Notes under the pieces: generated by a model
Told to the model about the DNA's origin: nothing
Seen by the model: the letters and a program-made list of their open reading frames with translations, nothing else
Databases searched by the model: none
Assembly (NCBI GenBank): GCA_016713305.1
Contig: JADJPK010000023.1
Span: 6,432-70,431 of the forward strand
Source of the DNA: Betaproteobacteria bacterium
GTDB lineage: Bacteria; Pseudomonadota; Gammaproteobacteria; Burkholderiales; Ga0077523
Direction: 5' to 3'
Length of the DNA: 64,000 bases
Translations under genes and position numbers: made by a program
Shown here: piece by piece, positions 38,428 to 47,276 of the stretch
How the letters are laid out: each line of letters begins with the position of its first letter
Numbering within the stretch: position 1 is the stretch's first letter

Positions 38428-39390
38428 TCACGCCTTCGCCATCGCACCGAACGCGACCACCAGTTCATCTGGCGTCGCGACGGCGGTGCCGAGCTTGCCG
38501 ACAACAATGCCTGCGGCCATGTTGGCCCAGCGCACGGATGTCTCGTATGACTGGCCCGCGGCAAGCATCACTGCGAGCGTTGCGATGACGGTATCGCCCG
38601 CACCGCTGACGTCGAAGACCTCCTTCGCAACCGTGGGAACGTGCAATGCGCCCACGTCGCGATACAGGGTCATGCCCTCCTCGCTTCGGGTAACCAGCAA
38701 CGCCTCCAGCGCAAGATCGCGGCGCAACCGCTGCGCCTTTTCCTCGAGAGCGGCCTCGTCGGTCCAGCCACCCGCCACCTGGCGGAACTCAGAGCGGTTG
38801 GGTGTGAGCAGAGTGGCGCCTCGATAACGGTCATAGTCATCGCCCTTCGGATCCGCCAGCACCGGTTTCGCGGCGCGCCGCGCGAGGTCGATCATCTGCG
38901 TGATGTGCTGCAAGCCCCCCTTGCCGTAGTCCGACAGGATGATGACGTCAGCGTCGGGCAGGCGCCTCTCGAACTCCGCCAGCTTGGACTGCAACGCGTC
39001 GTGGCTGGGGATGGTCTCGAAATCGATCCGCAACAACTGCTGCTGACGGCCGATGACGCGCAGCTTGATGGTGGTTTCGATGGACGCATCCCGCTGCAGG
39101 CTTGCGCGGATGGCTCCCTGCTCCAGCAGTGTCTGGATACGGCGGCCGGCCTCGTCGTCCCCCACCACGGACAGCAGTTCCACCTGCGCACCCAGCGCCG
39201 CTGCATTGCGAGCCACGTTCGCGGCGCCGCCGAGCCGCTCTTCCGTGCGCCCCACCTTGACCACCGGCACGGGCGCTTCGGGCGATATGCGGTTCACATC
39301 GCCGAACCAGTAGCGGTCGAGCATCACGTCGCCCACCACCAAGACTCGTGCCTCCCGCATGGCGAGCAGGATATCCAGAGCGCCGGACAT
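38428..39390 (-). CDS. rfaE: D-glycero-beta-D-manno-heptose-7-phosphate kinase
   Basis: This is the kinase half of heptose activation (HldE1/RfaE domain I, PfkB fold), which phosphorylates heptose-7-phosphate at C1. The 320-residue protein contains VLVVGDVMLDRYWFGDVNRI, the PfkB motif GGAANVARNAAALG, LLRIDFETI, VIILSDYGKGGL, ADPKGDDYDRYRGATLLTPN and the catalytic-base motif DVSGAGDTVIATLA. The nucleotidyltransferase half (HldE2) is absent, so a separate gene must supply it. I chose the ATG at 39390, 17 bases after the ugd stop; an upstream ATG at 39426 would overlap ugd. Confidence 0.9.
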   Translation of the reverse strand: MSGALDILLAMREARVLVVGDVMLDRYWFGDVNRISPEAPVPVVKVGRTEERLGGAANVARNAAALGAQVELLSVVGDDEAGRRIQTLLEQGAIRASLQRDASIETTIKLRVIGRQQQLLRIDFETIPSHDALQSKLAEFERRLPDADVIILSDYGKGGLQHITQMIDLARRAAKPVLADPKGDDYDRYRGATLLTPNRSEFRQVAGGWTDEAALEEKAQRLRRDLALEALLVTRSEEGMTLYRDVGALHVPTVAKEVFDVSGAGDTVIATLAVMLAAGQSYETSVRWANMAAGIVVGKLGTAVATPDELVVAFGAMAKA

Positions 39391-39406
39391 GGCGGAGACC
39401 GGATCC

Positions 39407-40729
39407 TCAGGGACGGCCGATGGCATGGTATTCGAGACCTCGGGAACGGACGATGTGCGGATCGTACATGTTGCGGCCATCGAAGATCACGGGGTGCTTC
39501 AATGCCGTGCGGATAGCGTCGAAATCCGGGCTGCGAAACTCCTTCCACTCGGTCACGATCACCAGGGCATCCGCCTCCGCCATCGCCCTCATGGGCGAGG
39601 CCGCATACGAGACGCCCGGCAATCCTTCCAGGGCCTTGCGGGCCTCATCGACGGCCACGGGATCGTAGGCCGAGACCTGACCGCCTCTTTCCACGATTCC
39701 CCGCACGATCACCCGGCTGGGGGCCTCGCGCATGTCATCGGTGTTGGGTTTGAAGGCAAGGCCCCACAGCGCGAAACGCATCCCGCGAAGGTCGCGCCCG
39801 AACCGGGCGTCGATCTTCTCCAGCAGGCGCGACTTCTGCGCCTCGTTCACGTCTTCCACCGCCCCGAGGATGCGCAGCGCCATCCCGGACTCCTGGGCGG
39901 TACGTTGCAGCGCCTTCACGTCCTTGGGAAAACACGATCCGCCATAACCCGTGCCCGCGTAGAGAAAGTGATAACCGATCCGCGGGTCCGCACCGATGCC
40001 GCGCCGCACGAGTTCTATGTCTGCGCCGAGTTTCTCCGCGAGATTGGCCAGTTCGTTCATGAACGAGATGCGAGTGGCGAGCATCGCGTTTGCGGCGTAC
40101 TTCGTGAGTTCGGCGGACCGCACGTCCATCACGATCATCCGTTCGTGATTGCGCTGGAACGGCAGGTACAGCTCACGCATCACCGAAGTCGCGCGCTCGT
40201 CGTCGGAGCCCACAACGATTCGATCCGGCTTGAGAAAATCGTCGACCGCCGCACCCTCCTTGAGGAACTCGGGATTCGAGACCACCGAGAAGGCCTGTGT
40301 CGAACCACGAGTGGCGAGTTCGCCGGCTATGGCCTCCCTCACCTTGTCAGCCGTTCCGACCGGCACGGTGGACTTGTCGACGATGACCGCATAGTGGTCC
40401 AGATACCGACCGATGCTGCGCGCTGCGGCGAGGACGTGGGAGAGATCCGCCGAACCATCCTCTCCCGGCGGGGTACCGACAGCGATGAGCTGGACTTCGC
40501 CGTGTCGCACGCCTTCCTGGATGTCCGTGGTAAATCGGATGCGCCCCGCTGCGGCATTGCGCCGGATGAGGCCATCCAGCCCCGGTTCGTAGATCGGCAC
40601 CTTGCCATTGCGCAGCATCTCGACCTTCGCGGGGTCCACATCCAGACACAATACGTCATTGCCCATGTCTGCGAGGCATGCGCCCGAGACAAGCCCCACG
40701 TAGCCACTGCCGACGACGGTCACTCGCAT
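39407..40729 (-). CDS. ugd: UDP-glucose 6-dehydrogenase
   Basis: Ugd oxidises UDP-glucose twice with NAD to UDP-glucuronate, a precursor for exopolysaccharide and LPS modification. The product is an intact 440-residue protein from ATG 40729: MRVTVVGSGYVGLVSGACLA (Rossmann), VDKSTVPVGT, SVVSNPEFLKEGAAVDDFL, RSAELTKYAANAMLATRISF, the catalytic Cys in GTGYGGSCFPKDVKAL, and ALWGLAFKPNTDDMREAPS. It lies upstream of rfaE and hldD on the same strand with 16 bases to the rfaE start, suggesting an operon for envelope sugars. Confidence 0.96.
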   Translation of the reverse strand: MRVTVVGSGYVGLVSGACLADMGNDVLCLDVDPAKVEMLRNGKVPIYEPGLDGLIRRNAAAGRIRFTTDIQEGVRHGEVQLIAVGTPPGEDGSADLSHVLAAARSIGRYLDHYAVIVDKSTVPVGTADKVREAIAGELATRGSTQAFSVVSNPEFLKEGAAVDDFLKPDRIVVGSDDERATSVMRELYLPFQRNHERMIVMDVRSAELTKYAANAMLATRISFMNELANLAEKLGADIELVRRGIGADPRIGYHFLYAGTGYGGSCFPKDVKALQRTAQESGMALRILGAVEDVNEAQKSRLLEKIDARFGRDLRGMRFALWGLAFKPNTDDMREAPSRVIVRGIVERGGQVSAYDPVAVDEARKALEGLPGVSYAASPMRAMAEADALVIVTEWKEFRSPDFDAIRTALKHPVIFDGRNMYDPHIVRSRGLEYHAIGRP

Positions 40730-40822
40730 GTTGATTTCCTGTTTGCTTCCCCCGGGTTCGACACGAACCGGCGGAAGATATGTCGCGCGAGATCTCCCGC
40801 ACGACGCGATCGGGAATGCGGT

Positions 40823-41545
40823 TCAGCCCGCCAACGCTCCCCGAACTTCCGCATCGATGTCCGCAAGCGCCTTCACCGGGTCTGCCGCCTTCGTGATCGG
40901 CCGGCCGATCACGAGGTAACTGGAGCCGTTCCTGATGGCTCCACCCGGAGTCGCCACACGCGCCTGATCGTCCACCGCCGCATCGGCGGGCCGGATTCCC
41001 GGCGTGACCAGTTCGAAGCCTGCGCCGAAGCGATCGCGCATGGCCTGCGCTTCCTTCGCCGAACACACCACCCCATCCAGCCCGGCCCCATGCGCAAGCG
41101 CTGCCAGATGCACGGCGTGCTCCGCCGCGGTACGCCCGGACAATCCGAGCTCCTGCAGGTCGTCATCACCCATGCTTGTCAGCACCGTCACGGCAATCAG
41201 CTTGGGCCGCCTCTCGAAGGACTCCAAGGCGTCGCGGGCTGCGGCCATCATCTTGGATCCGCCACTGGCGTGAACATTCACCATCCACACACCCAGGCGG
41301 GCCGCGGCTGCGCAAGCCTGCGCAACCGTGTTCGGAATGTCGTGGAACTTGAGATCCAGGAAGACTTCAAAACCGAGCCGGTGCAGACGGTCCACCAAAG
41401 CAGGACCGGCCGAAACGAAGAGCTCCTTGCCGACCTTCAGACGGCACGCTCGTGGTGGCAGCTTCCCGACGAAGGCGACGGCCTCGTCGGCTGACGGATA
41501 GTCCAGTGCAACGATGATCCGGGAATCGTCGAGATTCGAATTCAA
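40823..41545 (-). CDS. pyrF: Orotidine 5'-phosphate decarboxylase
   Basis: PyrF performs the last step of UMP synthesis. The product is an intact 240-residue protein beginning NLDDSRIIVALDYPSADEAV. The catalytic Asp-x-Lys-x-x-Asp array is in FLDLKFHDIPNTVAQA, and the phosphate-loop regions LVTPGIRPADA and SSYLVIGRPITKAADPVKAL are present. The start is a TTG at 41545 that overlaps the lapB stop (TTGA). The lapA-lapB-pyrF order is common in betaproteobacteria. Confidence 0.95.
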   Translation of the reverse strand: MNSNLDDSRIIVALDYPSADEAVAFVGKLPPRACRLKVGKELFVSAGPALVDRLHRLGFEVFLDLKFHDIPNTVAQACAAAARLGVWMVNVHASGGSKMMAAARDALESFERRPKLIAVTVLTSMGDDDLQELGLSGRTAAEHAVHLAALAHGAGLDGVVCSAKEAQAMRDRFGAGFELVTPGIRPADAAVDDQARVATPGGAIRNGSSYLVIGRPITKAADPVKALADIDAEVRGALAG

Positions 41546-42717
41546 GCAGCCAGCTCCCTTTCTTCCGCCCTTCGCGGCACGTAGGTCTCCCATCCGTGAC
41601 AGGCCGGGCAGTGCCAGTAAAACTGGCGTGCCCGAAAACCGCAGCTGTCGCAGCGATACAGCGACAAGCTGCGCGAATGCTGCTGGATGAGGGACCGGGT
41701 GAGTTCGAGATCGTGCCGGCGGTCTGCGGGGGCCTCGGCGATCTGCATCTCGATCAGGCGGTTAAGGCCGATCAGCGTGGGATTGCGCCGCAATTCTTCG
41801 CGCAGGAGTTCGTAGGCCGCCTTGTTGCCCTGGGAATCCATGGTTGCCTGATAGACGGAATTGAGAAGATCCAGCGATGGATAGGTCGCCAGATAGCCGG
41901 TCAGGAGCTGCAGGCCCTGTTCTTCACGGCCAAGCTTGCGATAGGCGCCGAGCAGCTTGTCCGCCAGCAGGGCGAGGTACGCCGGGTTCTGGCCTTCCAC
42001 TCGTTTCCACGCCTCGATCGCCGCGTCCGAATCGCCTGCTGCCATCTCTATGTCACCGAGGATGATGTTCGCACGCGTACATTTCCGATTGACTGCAAGC
42101 GCTTCCTGGAGGTACTTGCGCCCCGTGTCCAGCCGCTGATGCACGAGTTCCGCAGCAGCCAGTTCGCAGTAGAAGTGAGCGATGTCCTTGGCACTGGACT
42201 GGCCGGTGATGGCGTCCATCTGCCTGGAGATGTCGATCGCCTTGAGCCAATCCTTCTCCTGCTCGTAGATCTCCAGCAGGTACCGCAGGCCTTGCTGCTC
42301 CAGCGCAGTGCCTCGTAGCTTCGAGAAAAGCTCTTCGGCCCGATCCAGCAGGCCTGCCTTCAGGTAGTCCTGGGCAAGCTCGTACAGTGCCGACAACCGC
42401 TGATCCGGCGCGAGGTCTTCGCGATCCAGGATGTTCTGATGCATGCGGATCGCACGTTCCAGTTCACCGCGCCGGCGGAAAAGATTGCCCAGCGCGAAGT
42501 GCAGCTCGACCGTCTCGGGCTCCACCTTCACGACCTCGATGAAGGCCTCGATCGCCTTGTCGGGTTGTTCGTTAAGCAGAAAGTTGAGGCCCCGGAAATA
42601 CGAATGGGGCAGACGGCGCGATTCGGTGACGAGTTGCTTGATGTCCACGCGGGCGGCCAGCCAGCCGAGCGCGAAGAACAGGGGAAGCGCCAACAGCCAC
42701 CACGCCTCGAATTCCAT
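41542..42717 (-). CDS. lapB: Lipopolysaccharide assembly protein B
   Basis: LapB (YciM) is a membrane-anchored TPR adaptor that helps FtsH degrade LpxC and so balances LPS with phospholipid. The product is an intact 391-residue protein: one N-terminal helix (WWLLALPLFFALGWLAARVD), the conserved YFRGLNFLLNEQPDKAIEAF, about nine TPR-like helical pairs, and a C-terminal rubredoxin-type metal site with two Cys pairs in YRCDSCGFRARQFYWHCPAC. The ATG at 42717 overlaps the lapA stop (ATGA), and its own stop overlaps pyrF. Confidence 0.95.
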   Translation of the reverse strand: MEFEAWWLLALPLFFALGWLAARVDIKQLVTESRRLPHSYFRGLNFLLNEQPDKAIEAFIEVVKVEPETVELHFALGNLFRRRGELERAIRMHQNILDREDLAPDQRLSALYELAQDYLKAGLLDRAEELFSKLRGTALEQQGLRYLLEIYEQEKDWLKAIDISRQMDAITGQSSAKDIAHFYCELAAAELVHQRLDTGRKYLQEALAVNRKCTRANIILGDIEMAAGDSDAAIEAWKRVEGQNPAYLALLADKLLGAYRKLGREEQGLQLLTGYLATYPSLDLLNSVYQATMDSQGNKAAYELLREELRRNPTLIGLNRLIEMQIAEAPADRRHDLELTRSLIQQHSRSLSLYRCDSCGFRARQFYWHCPACHGWETYVPRRAEERELAA

Positions 42718-42983
42718 CAGGGGTGCTCGTCTCCAGCCGGGAGTCCGGCCTGACGCCGCAACCGGGTGATCTCGCGGCGTTGTCTGAGAATATAGCCGGT
42801 AGTCGCCAGGATGCCGGCCGCGGCACCCACGGCGAAGATCACGAGAAGAACGACGACCAAGGGCGCCTGCCAGGCCGCCCCGAAGTAGTAGCGGACAGTG
42901 ACCGGTGCCGTGTTCTTGATGGCGAATCCCAACAGTGCCGCGAACAGCAGCGCCTTGAGGACCCATCCCACCGCACGGATCAC
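42717..42983 (-). CDS. lapA: Lipopolysaccharide assembly protein A
   Basis: LapA is a small inner-membrane protein of 88 residues. Two hydrophobic helices are visible (WVLKALLFAALLGFAIKNTA and APLVVVLLVIFAVGAAAGIL), separated by a short loop PVTVRYYFGAAWQ, followed by a cytoplasmic Arg-rich helix QRREITRLRRQAG. It starts with GTG at 42983 behind AGGAGGAG. LapA works with LapB in control of LPS synthesis. The gene is between ihfB and lapB on the minus strand. Confidence 0.88.
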   Translation of the reverse strand: MIRAVGWVLKALLFAALLGFAIKNTAPVTVRYYFGAAWQAPLVVVLLVIFAVGAAAGILATTGYILRQRREITRLRRQAGLPAGDEHP

Positions 42984-43021
42984 CTGTCCCTACTCCTCCT
43001 TTGGATCGGACTCACAACCGC

Positions 43022-43396
43022 TCAGGAAGCGGATGTGCTGGGCACCGAGACCGGCGCAGCGACCGCAGCGGCCAACTGGTCCGGCCCAGCCGCATCGTTA
43101 TCCGATTGCGGCTGATTCTCGATGTCGACACGTTCCCTGAGTTCCTTGCCCGCCTTGAAATGGGGCACGTACTTGGCGGGAACCTGAACCTTTTCGCCCG
43201 ACTTCGGATTCCTGCCGACCCGCGGGGGCCGGTAGTTGAGTCCGAAACTGCCGAACCCGCGGATCTCGATGCGCTCTCCCTGCGACAGGCTCTTGGCCAT
43301 CGCGTCGAGAATCATCTTGACCGCAAGCTCGGCGTCGGCGGCGCCCAACTGCGGGAAATGCGCCGCCAGCTTGGCAATGAGTTCCGACTTGGTCAT
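43022..43396 (-). CDS. ihfB: Integration host factor subunit beta, with extended C-terminus
   Basis: IhfB is the beta subunit of the DNA-bending protein IHF. The core (residues 1-94) is canonical: MTKSELIAKLAAHFPQLGAA, RIEIRGFGSFGLNYRPPRVG, then RNPKSGEKVQVPAKYVPHFK with the intercalating Pro arm. The protein then carries an extra tail of about 30 residues rich in Gln, Asp, Ala and Ser, making 124 in total against about 95-100 usually. Its start lies 9 bases downstream of the rpsA stop, the conserved rpsA-ihfB arrangement. Confidence 0.95.
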   Translation of the reverse strand: MTKSELIAKLAAHFPQLGAADAELAVKMILDAMAKSLSQGERIEIRGFGSFGLNYRPPRVGRNPKSGEKVQVPAKYVPHFKAGKELRERVDIENQPQSDNDAAGPDQLAAAVAAPVSVPSTSAS

Positions 43397-43405
43397 CGCA
43401 CCCCC

Positions 43406-45124
43406 TTACTGGGCGGCGTTCTTGTTGTCCAGCTTGGCCTTCAGCAGGGCGCCCAGGTTGGTGGTGCCAGCATTCGTCGGACTCTCGGAAGCGACACGCT
43501 GCATCGCTTCCGACTCTTCGGCCATATCCTTGGCCTTGATCGACAGGTTGATCGTCCGGTTCTTGCGGTCGATGTTGATGATCATCGCCGTGAGCCGGTC
43601 GCCTTCCTTGAGGTGGGTACGGATGTCCTCCACCCGGTCACGCGAAACCTCCGAGGCGCGCAGATAGCCTTCCACTTCGCCTTCGAGGCCGACCACCGCG
43701 CCCTTCGCGTCGATCGTCTTGACCGTCCCTTCGACAATGGAATTCTTGTCGTGGGCGGCCACATAGTTGTTGAACGGATCGCCTTCCAGCTGCTTGATGC
43801 CCAGCGAAATGCGTTCACGCTCCACGTCGATACCCAGAACCACGGCATCGACCTCCTCTCCCTTCTTGTAATTGCGCACTGCCTCCTCGCCCGCAACGTT
43901 CCAGGAAAGATCAGACAGGTGGACCAGGCCATCGATGCCGCCGGCCAAGCCGATGAACACGCCGAAGTCCGTGATGGACTTGATCTGTCCGCGAACCTTG
44001 TCACCCTTCTTGTAGGTGGTGGCGAATTCCTCCCACGGATTGGACATGCACTGCTTCATGCCCAGGGAAATCCGGCGGCGGTCTTCGTCGATCTCGAGAA
44101 TCATCACCTCGACCTCGTCGCCGAGCTGGACTACCTTGGACGGATGAACGTTCTTGTTGGTCCAGTCCATTTCGGACACGTGCACCAGACCCTCGATGCC
44201 CGATTCGATCTCGACGAACGCGCCGTAATCGGTGAGGTTGGTGACCTTGCCGAAGAGGCGGGTGCCCGTCGGATAGCGGCGGCCCAGACCGACCCACGGA
44301 TCTTCGCCGAGCTGCTTGAGGCCCAGGGAGACACGGTTCTTTTCCTGGTCGAACTTGAGCACCTTGGCTTCCACTTCGTCACCCACCGCCAGCACTTCGG
44401 AGGGGTGCTTGACGCGGCGCCAGGCAAGATCGGTGATGTGGAGCAGGCCATCGATACCGCCCAGATCCACGAACGCGCCGTAGTCGGTGATGTTCTTGAC
44501 CACACCCTTGACCACCGCGCCTTCCTGCAGGGTCTCGAGAAGCTTCTGGCGCTCTTCTCCCTGGTTGGCTTCGACCACGGCACGGCGAGACACGACCACG
44601 TTGTTACGCTTGCGGTCGAGCTTGATGACCTTGAATTCGAGCTGCTTGCCTTCGTACGGCGAGGTGTCCTTCACCGGACGGGTGTCGACCAGGGAACCCG
44701 GAAGGAACGCGCGGATTCCGTTGATCATGACAGTGAGACCGCCCTTCACCTTGCCGGTGATGAGCCCCTGCACCAGGGTGCCTTCCTCGAGTGCCTGTTC
44801 GAGCTGGGTCCAGGCGGCAAGACGCTTGGCCTTGTCACGCGACAAGCGGGTTTCACCGTAACCGTCTTCGAGGGCTTCGATGGCCACGGAGACGAAGTCA
44901 CCCGCCTTGGCTTCGACCTCCCCCCTGTCATTGCGGAACTCCTCGATCGGGATGAAGCTCTCCGACTTGAGGCCGGCATTGACGACGACGTGATTGGCGT
45001 CCACCCGCACCACTTCCGCGGTGATCACTTCGCCGGCGCGCATTTCCTGACGCGAAAGGCTTTCTTCAAACAGCGCGGCAAAGTTTTCCACGGGAGCGAC
45101 GGCAGGTTGGGTTGAGGTAGTCAT
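43406..45124 (-). CDS. rpsA: 30S ribosomal protein S1
   Basis: S1 delivers mRNA to the 30S subunit through six OB-fold S1 domains. The product is an intact 572-residue protein from ATG 45124. Domain marks include GEVITAEVVRVDANHVVVNA, LVQGLITGKVKGGLTVMING, KGVVKNITDYGAFVDLGGID, GKVTNLTDYGAFVEIESGIE, GQIKSITDFGVFIGLAGGID and EGTVKTIDAKGAVVGLEGEV. Domains 3 to 5 are the most regular, as in other S1 proteins. The 181-base leader on the minus strand contains a weak inverted repeat that may relate to autoregulation. It is followed by ihfB. Confidence 0.97.
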   Translation of the reverse strand: MTTSTQPAVAPVENFAALFEESLSRQEMRAGEVITAEVVRVDANHVVVNAGLKSESFIPIEEFRNDRGEVEAKAGDFVSVAIEALEDGYGETRLSRDKAKRLAAWTQLEQALEEGTLVQGLITGKVKGGLTVMINGIRAFLPGSLVDTRPVKDTSPYEGKQLEFKVIKLDRKRNNVVVSRRAVVEANQGEERQKLLETLQEGAVVKGVVKNITDYGAFVDLGGIDGLLHITDLAWRRVKHPSEVLAVGDEVEAKVLKFDQEKNRVSLGLKQLGEDPWVGLGRRYPTGTRLFGKVTNLTDYGAFVEIESGIEGLVHVSEMDWTNKNVHPSKVVQLGDEVEVMILEIDEDRRRISLGMKQCMSNPWEEFATTYKKGDKVRGQIKSITDFGVFIGLAGGIDGLVHLSDLSWNVAGEEAVRNYKKGEEVDAVVLGIDVERERISLGIKQLEGDPFNNYVAAHDKNSIVEGTVKTIDAKGAVVGLEGEVEGYLRASEVSRDRVEDIRTHLKEGDRLTAMIINIDRKNRTINLSIKAKDMAEESEAMQRVASESPTNAGTTNLGALLKAKLDNKNAAQ

Positions 45125-45196
45125 GTGTTGATCGGATGAAATGTGAAAGGCGGAGCGCAAGCCCGGCCCGGGTTAAGGATCACGAATGATCAAAAG

Positions 45197-45252
45197 GCCG
45201 GTTCCGCCTGACGTCACTGGCCCAAGGGGCGTGTCACGAGGGAGAAACCGGC
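45197..45252 (-). promoter_or_regulatory. Inverted repeat in the rpsA leader
   Basis: GCCGGTT (45197-45203) and AACCGGC (45246-45252) can pair around a 42-base loop, 73-128 bases upstream of the rpsA start. S1 represses its own translation through leader structure in E. coli; a similar role here is only a guess. Confidence 0.2.
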
Positions 45253-45305
45253 TACCGTTACAACGAACATCGGATGCTGCCCGACCGCGGCAGACCCGCA
45301 GCCCC

Positions 45306-47276
45306 TTATCGGCACGCTCGCGCCCGGAACCAGCCCAGAATACGGTCGCGGGCCTCTTCGGGAGACAACCCTGTGGTGTCGAGGAGCTCCGCGCCGGCAG
45401 CCTGCCCCAGAGGGGCGACACTGCGTTGGCTGTCGCGGGCGTCGCGCTCGGCGATCTCGTGCAAAAGGTCGGGTAGGCTAGCACGCATCCCCTTTTCTAT
45501 CAACTGTTTATATCGCCGCTGTGCGCGCTCTTCCACACCCGCTGTCAGAAACACCTTGAGTTCGGCCTCCGGGAACACCACGGTGCCCATGTCGCGCCCC
45601 TCCGCGACCAGTCCCGGCAACCCACGAAAGGCTCGCTGTTGCCAGAAGAGCGCCTGCCGGACTGCGGGCAGCGCCGCGATGGCGGACGCCGCCTGCGAAA
45701 CCCTTTCGTCCCGTATCGCCTCCGTGACGTCCTCGCCAGCGAGCAGGATTCTTCCTTGATGGAACTCGATCGCAAGCGCTTCCGCGAGGGAAGCCGCAGC
45801 GGCTTCATCGTTCGCCGCCACCCCGGCCCTGAGCGCGGCCAGGGCCGCGATCCGATACAGCGCCCCACTGTCGAGATAGCGGTAGCCCAGGGCCTGAGCC
45901 ACCAACCACGCGACCGTCCCCTTGCCCGATGCGGCGGGTCCATCGATCGCGATCACCGGCACCTTGCAGGGCACCGTCACTTCGGCCAGACGATCGAAGT
46001 AGTCGGGAAAGGTCTTGGCCACACAGCCGGGATCGAGAATCCGGATGGGCACGCCGCCCAGGGCCGCGAGGGACAGGCACATGGCCATCCGGTGGTCGTC
46101 GTACGTCTCGATGGCGGCCCCTCGGAACTGGGCCGGTGGCCCCACCTCGATGAAATCCGACCCCTCGGACACGGTAGCCCCCACCTTGGCCAGTTCCGCG
46201 GCCATGGCTGCCAGGCGGTCGGTCTCCTTGACTCGCCAACTCGCCACGTTTCGCAGTCGACAACGACCGTCCGCGAACAAGGCGGCGGCTGCAAGGGTCA
46301 TGGCGGCATCGGGGATGTGATTGAGATCGAGATCGAATGCCTTGAGTCCGCCGGCCGTGGGAGCCCTGGCCTCGATCCAGTTGTCGCCCCAGGTGATCTC
46401 CGCGCCGAGCTGGGCCAGAGCGTCGGCGAACCGCACGTCGCCCTGGATACTGTGGCGCCCCACTCCCTCGACCCTGACCGGACCACCGCCGATCGCCCCG
46501 GCTGCGAGAAAGTACGACGCGCCGGACGCATCGCCCTCCACGTGGACCATTCCCGGACTGCGGTACTTGGACGAGGCGGGGATGGCAAACCGCACCCAGC
46601 CTTCGCGTTCGACCACCACACCGAACCTGGCCATGAGGTTGAGCGTGATGTCGATGTAAGGCTTCGAGATGAGTTCTCCTTCCACCGCGATTTCCACATC
46701 CTGGCCCAGGATGGGCAGCGCCATGAGCAGGGCCGTCAGGAACTGGCTGGAGACGTCGCCGCGCACCTTCACCGGGCCGCCGATGCGGGCGGTCCCGCCG
46801 CGGAGCCGCAGCGGTGGATATCCTTCGCTGCCCAGGCAATCGACGGCAAGCCCCAGGTCGCGGAGCGCCGTGACCAGATCGCCGATCGGCCGCTCGTGCA
46901 TGCGCGCCACGCCGGATAGCCGGTAATCACCGCCCGCCACGGCCAGCGCCGCAGTCAGGGGCCGGAACGCGGTTCCCGCGTTTCCCAGGAACAGATCGGC
47001 GTCCCGCACCGGAAACCGCCCCCCGCACCCGTGAACGATCAGGCATCCGGCGCCCGCCGTCCCTTCCACTCCGACCCCCAGAGCCGCCAACGCCTCCAGC
47101 ATCCGCTGCGTGTCGTCGGAATCCAGCAGGTCGCGGATCTCGGTCGCGCCTTCCGCGAGCGCGGCCAGCAGGAGCATGCGATTGGAGATGCTCTTCGATC
47201 CCGGCAGACGCACCACTCCAGCCGCCGAGGCAAGCGGTGGAAGATCGAGGAACGGGGGAAACCTGGAATCGCTCAC
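45306..47276 (-). CDS. aroA-cmk: Bifunctional 3-phosphoshikimate 1-carboxyvinyltransferase / cytidylate kinase
   Basis: This single frame of 656 residues joins two enzymes. Residues 1-438 are EPSP synthase (shikimate pathway): RLPGSKSISNRMLLLAALAE, LFLGNAGTAFRPLTAALAVA, VKVRGDVSSQFLTALLMALP, ASWRVKETDRLAAMAAEL and the catalytic YDDHRMAMCLSLAAL. Residues 439-656 are cytidylate kinase (CMP to CDP): VPVIAIDGPAASGKGTVAWL (P-loop), LDSGALYRIAALAAL and LVAEGRDMGTVVFPEAELKV. The junction is near 45963 with no stop or start between. Such fused proteins are annotated in several betaproteobacteria, so the fusion is probably genuine. The GTG start at 47276 overlaps the tyrA stop. Confidence 0.93.
   Translation of the reverse strand: MSDSRFPPFLDLPPLASAAGVVRLPGSKSISNRMLLLAALAEGATEIRDLLDSDDTQRMLEALAALGVGVEGTAGAGCLIVHGCGGRFPVRDADLFLGNAGTAFRPLTAALAVAGGDYRLSGVARMHERPIGDLVTALRDLGLAVDCLGSEGYPPLRLRGGTARIGGPVKVRGDVSSQFLTALLMALPILGQDVEIAVEGELISKPYIDITLNLMARFGVVVEREGWVRFAIPASSKYRSPGMVHVEGDASGASYFLAAGAIGGGPVRVEGVGRHSIQGDVRFADALAQLGAEITWGDNWIEARAPTAGGLKAFDLDLNHIPDAAMTLAAAALFADGRCRLRNVASWRVKETDRLAAMAAELAKVGATVSEGSDFIEVGPPAQFRGAAIETYDDHRMAMCLSLAALGGVPIRILDPGCVAKTFPDYFDRLAEVTVPCKVPVIAIDGPAASGKGTVAWLVAQALGYRYLDSGALYRIAALAALRAGVAANDEAAAASLAEALAIEFHQGRILLAGEDVTEAIRDERVSQAASAIAALPAVRQALFWQQRAFRGLPGLVAEGRDMGTVVFPEAELKVFLTAGVEERAQRRYKQLIEKGMRASLPDLLHEIAERDARDSQRSVAPLGQAAGAELLDTTGLSPEEARDRILGWFRARACR

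Noticed and set aside
39359..41494. 711-codon open frame antisense to ugd and pyrF
   Set aside because: It spans two intact minus-strand genes and an intergenic gap, which is the expected behaviour of a shadow frame at high GC.
43001..45115. Long open frame antisense to rpsA and ihfB
   Set aside because: It crosses two confirmed genes on the other strand. Its repetitive protein reflects the S1 repeats, not a real product.
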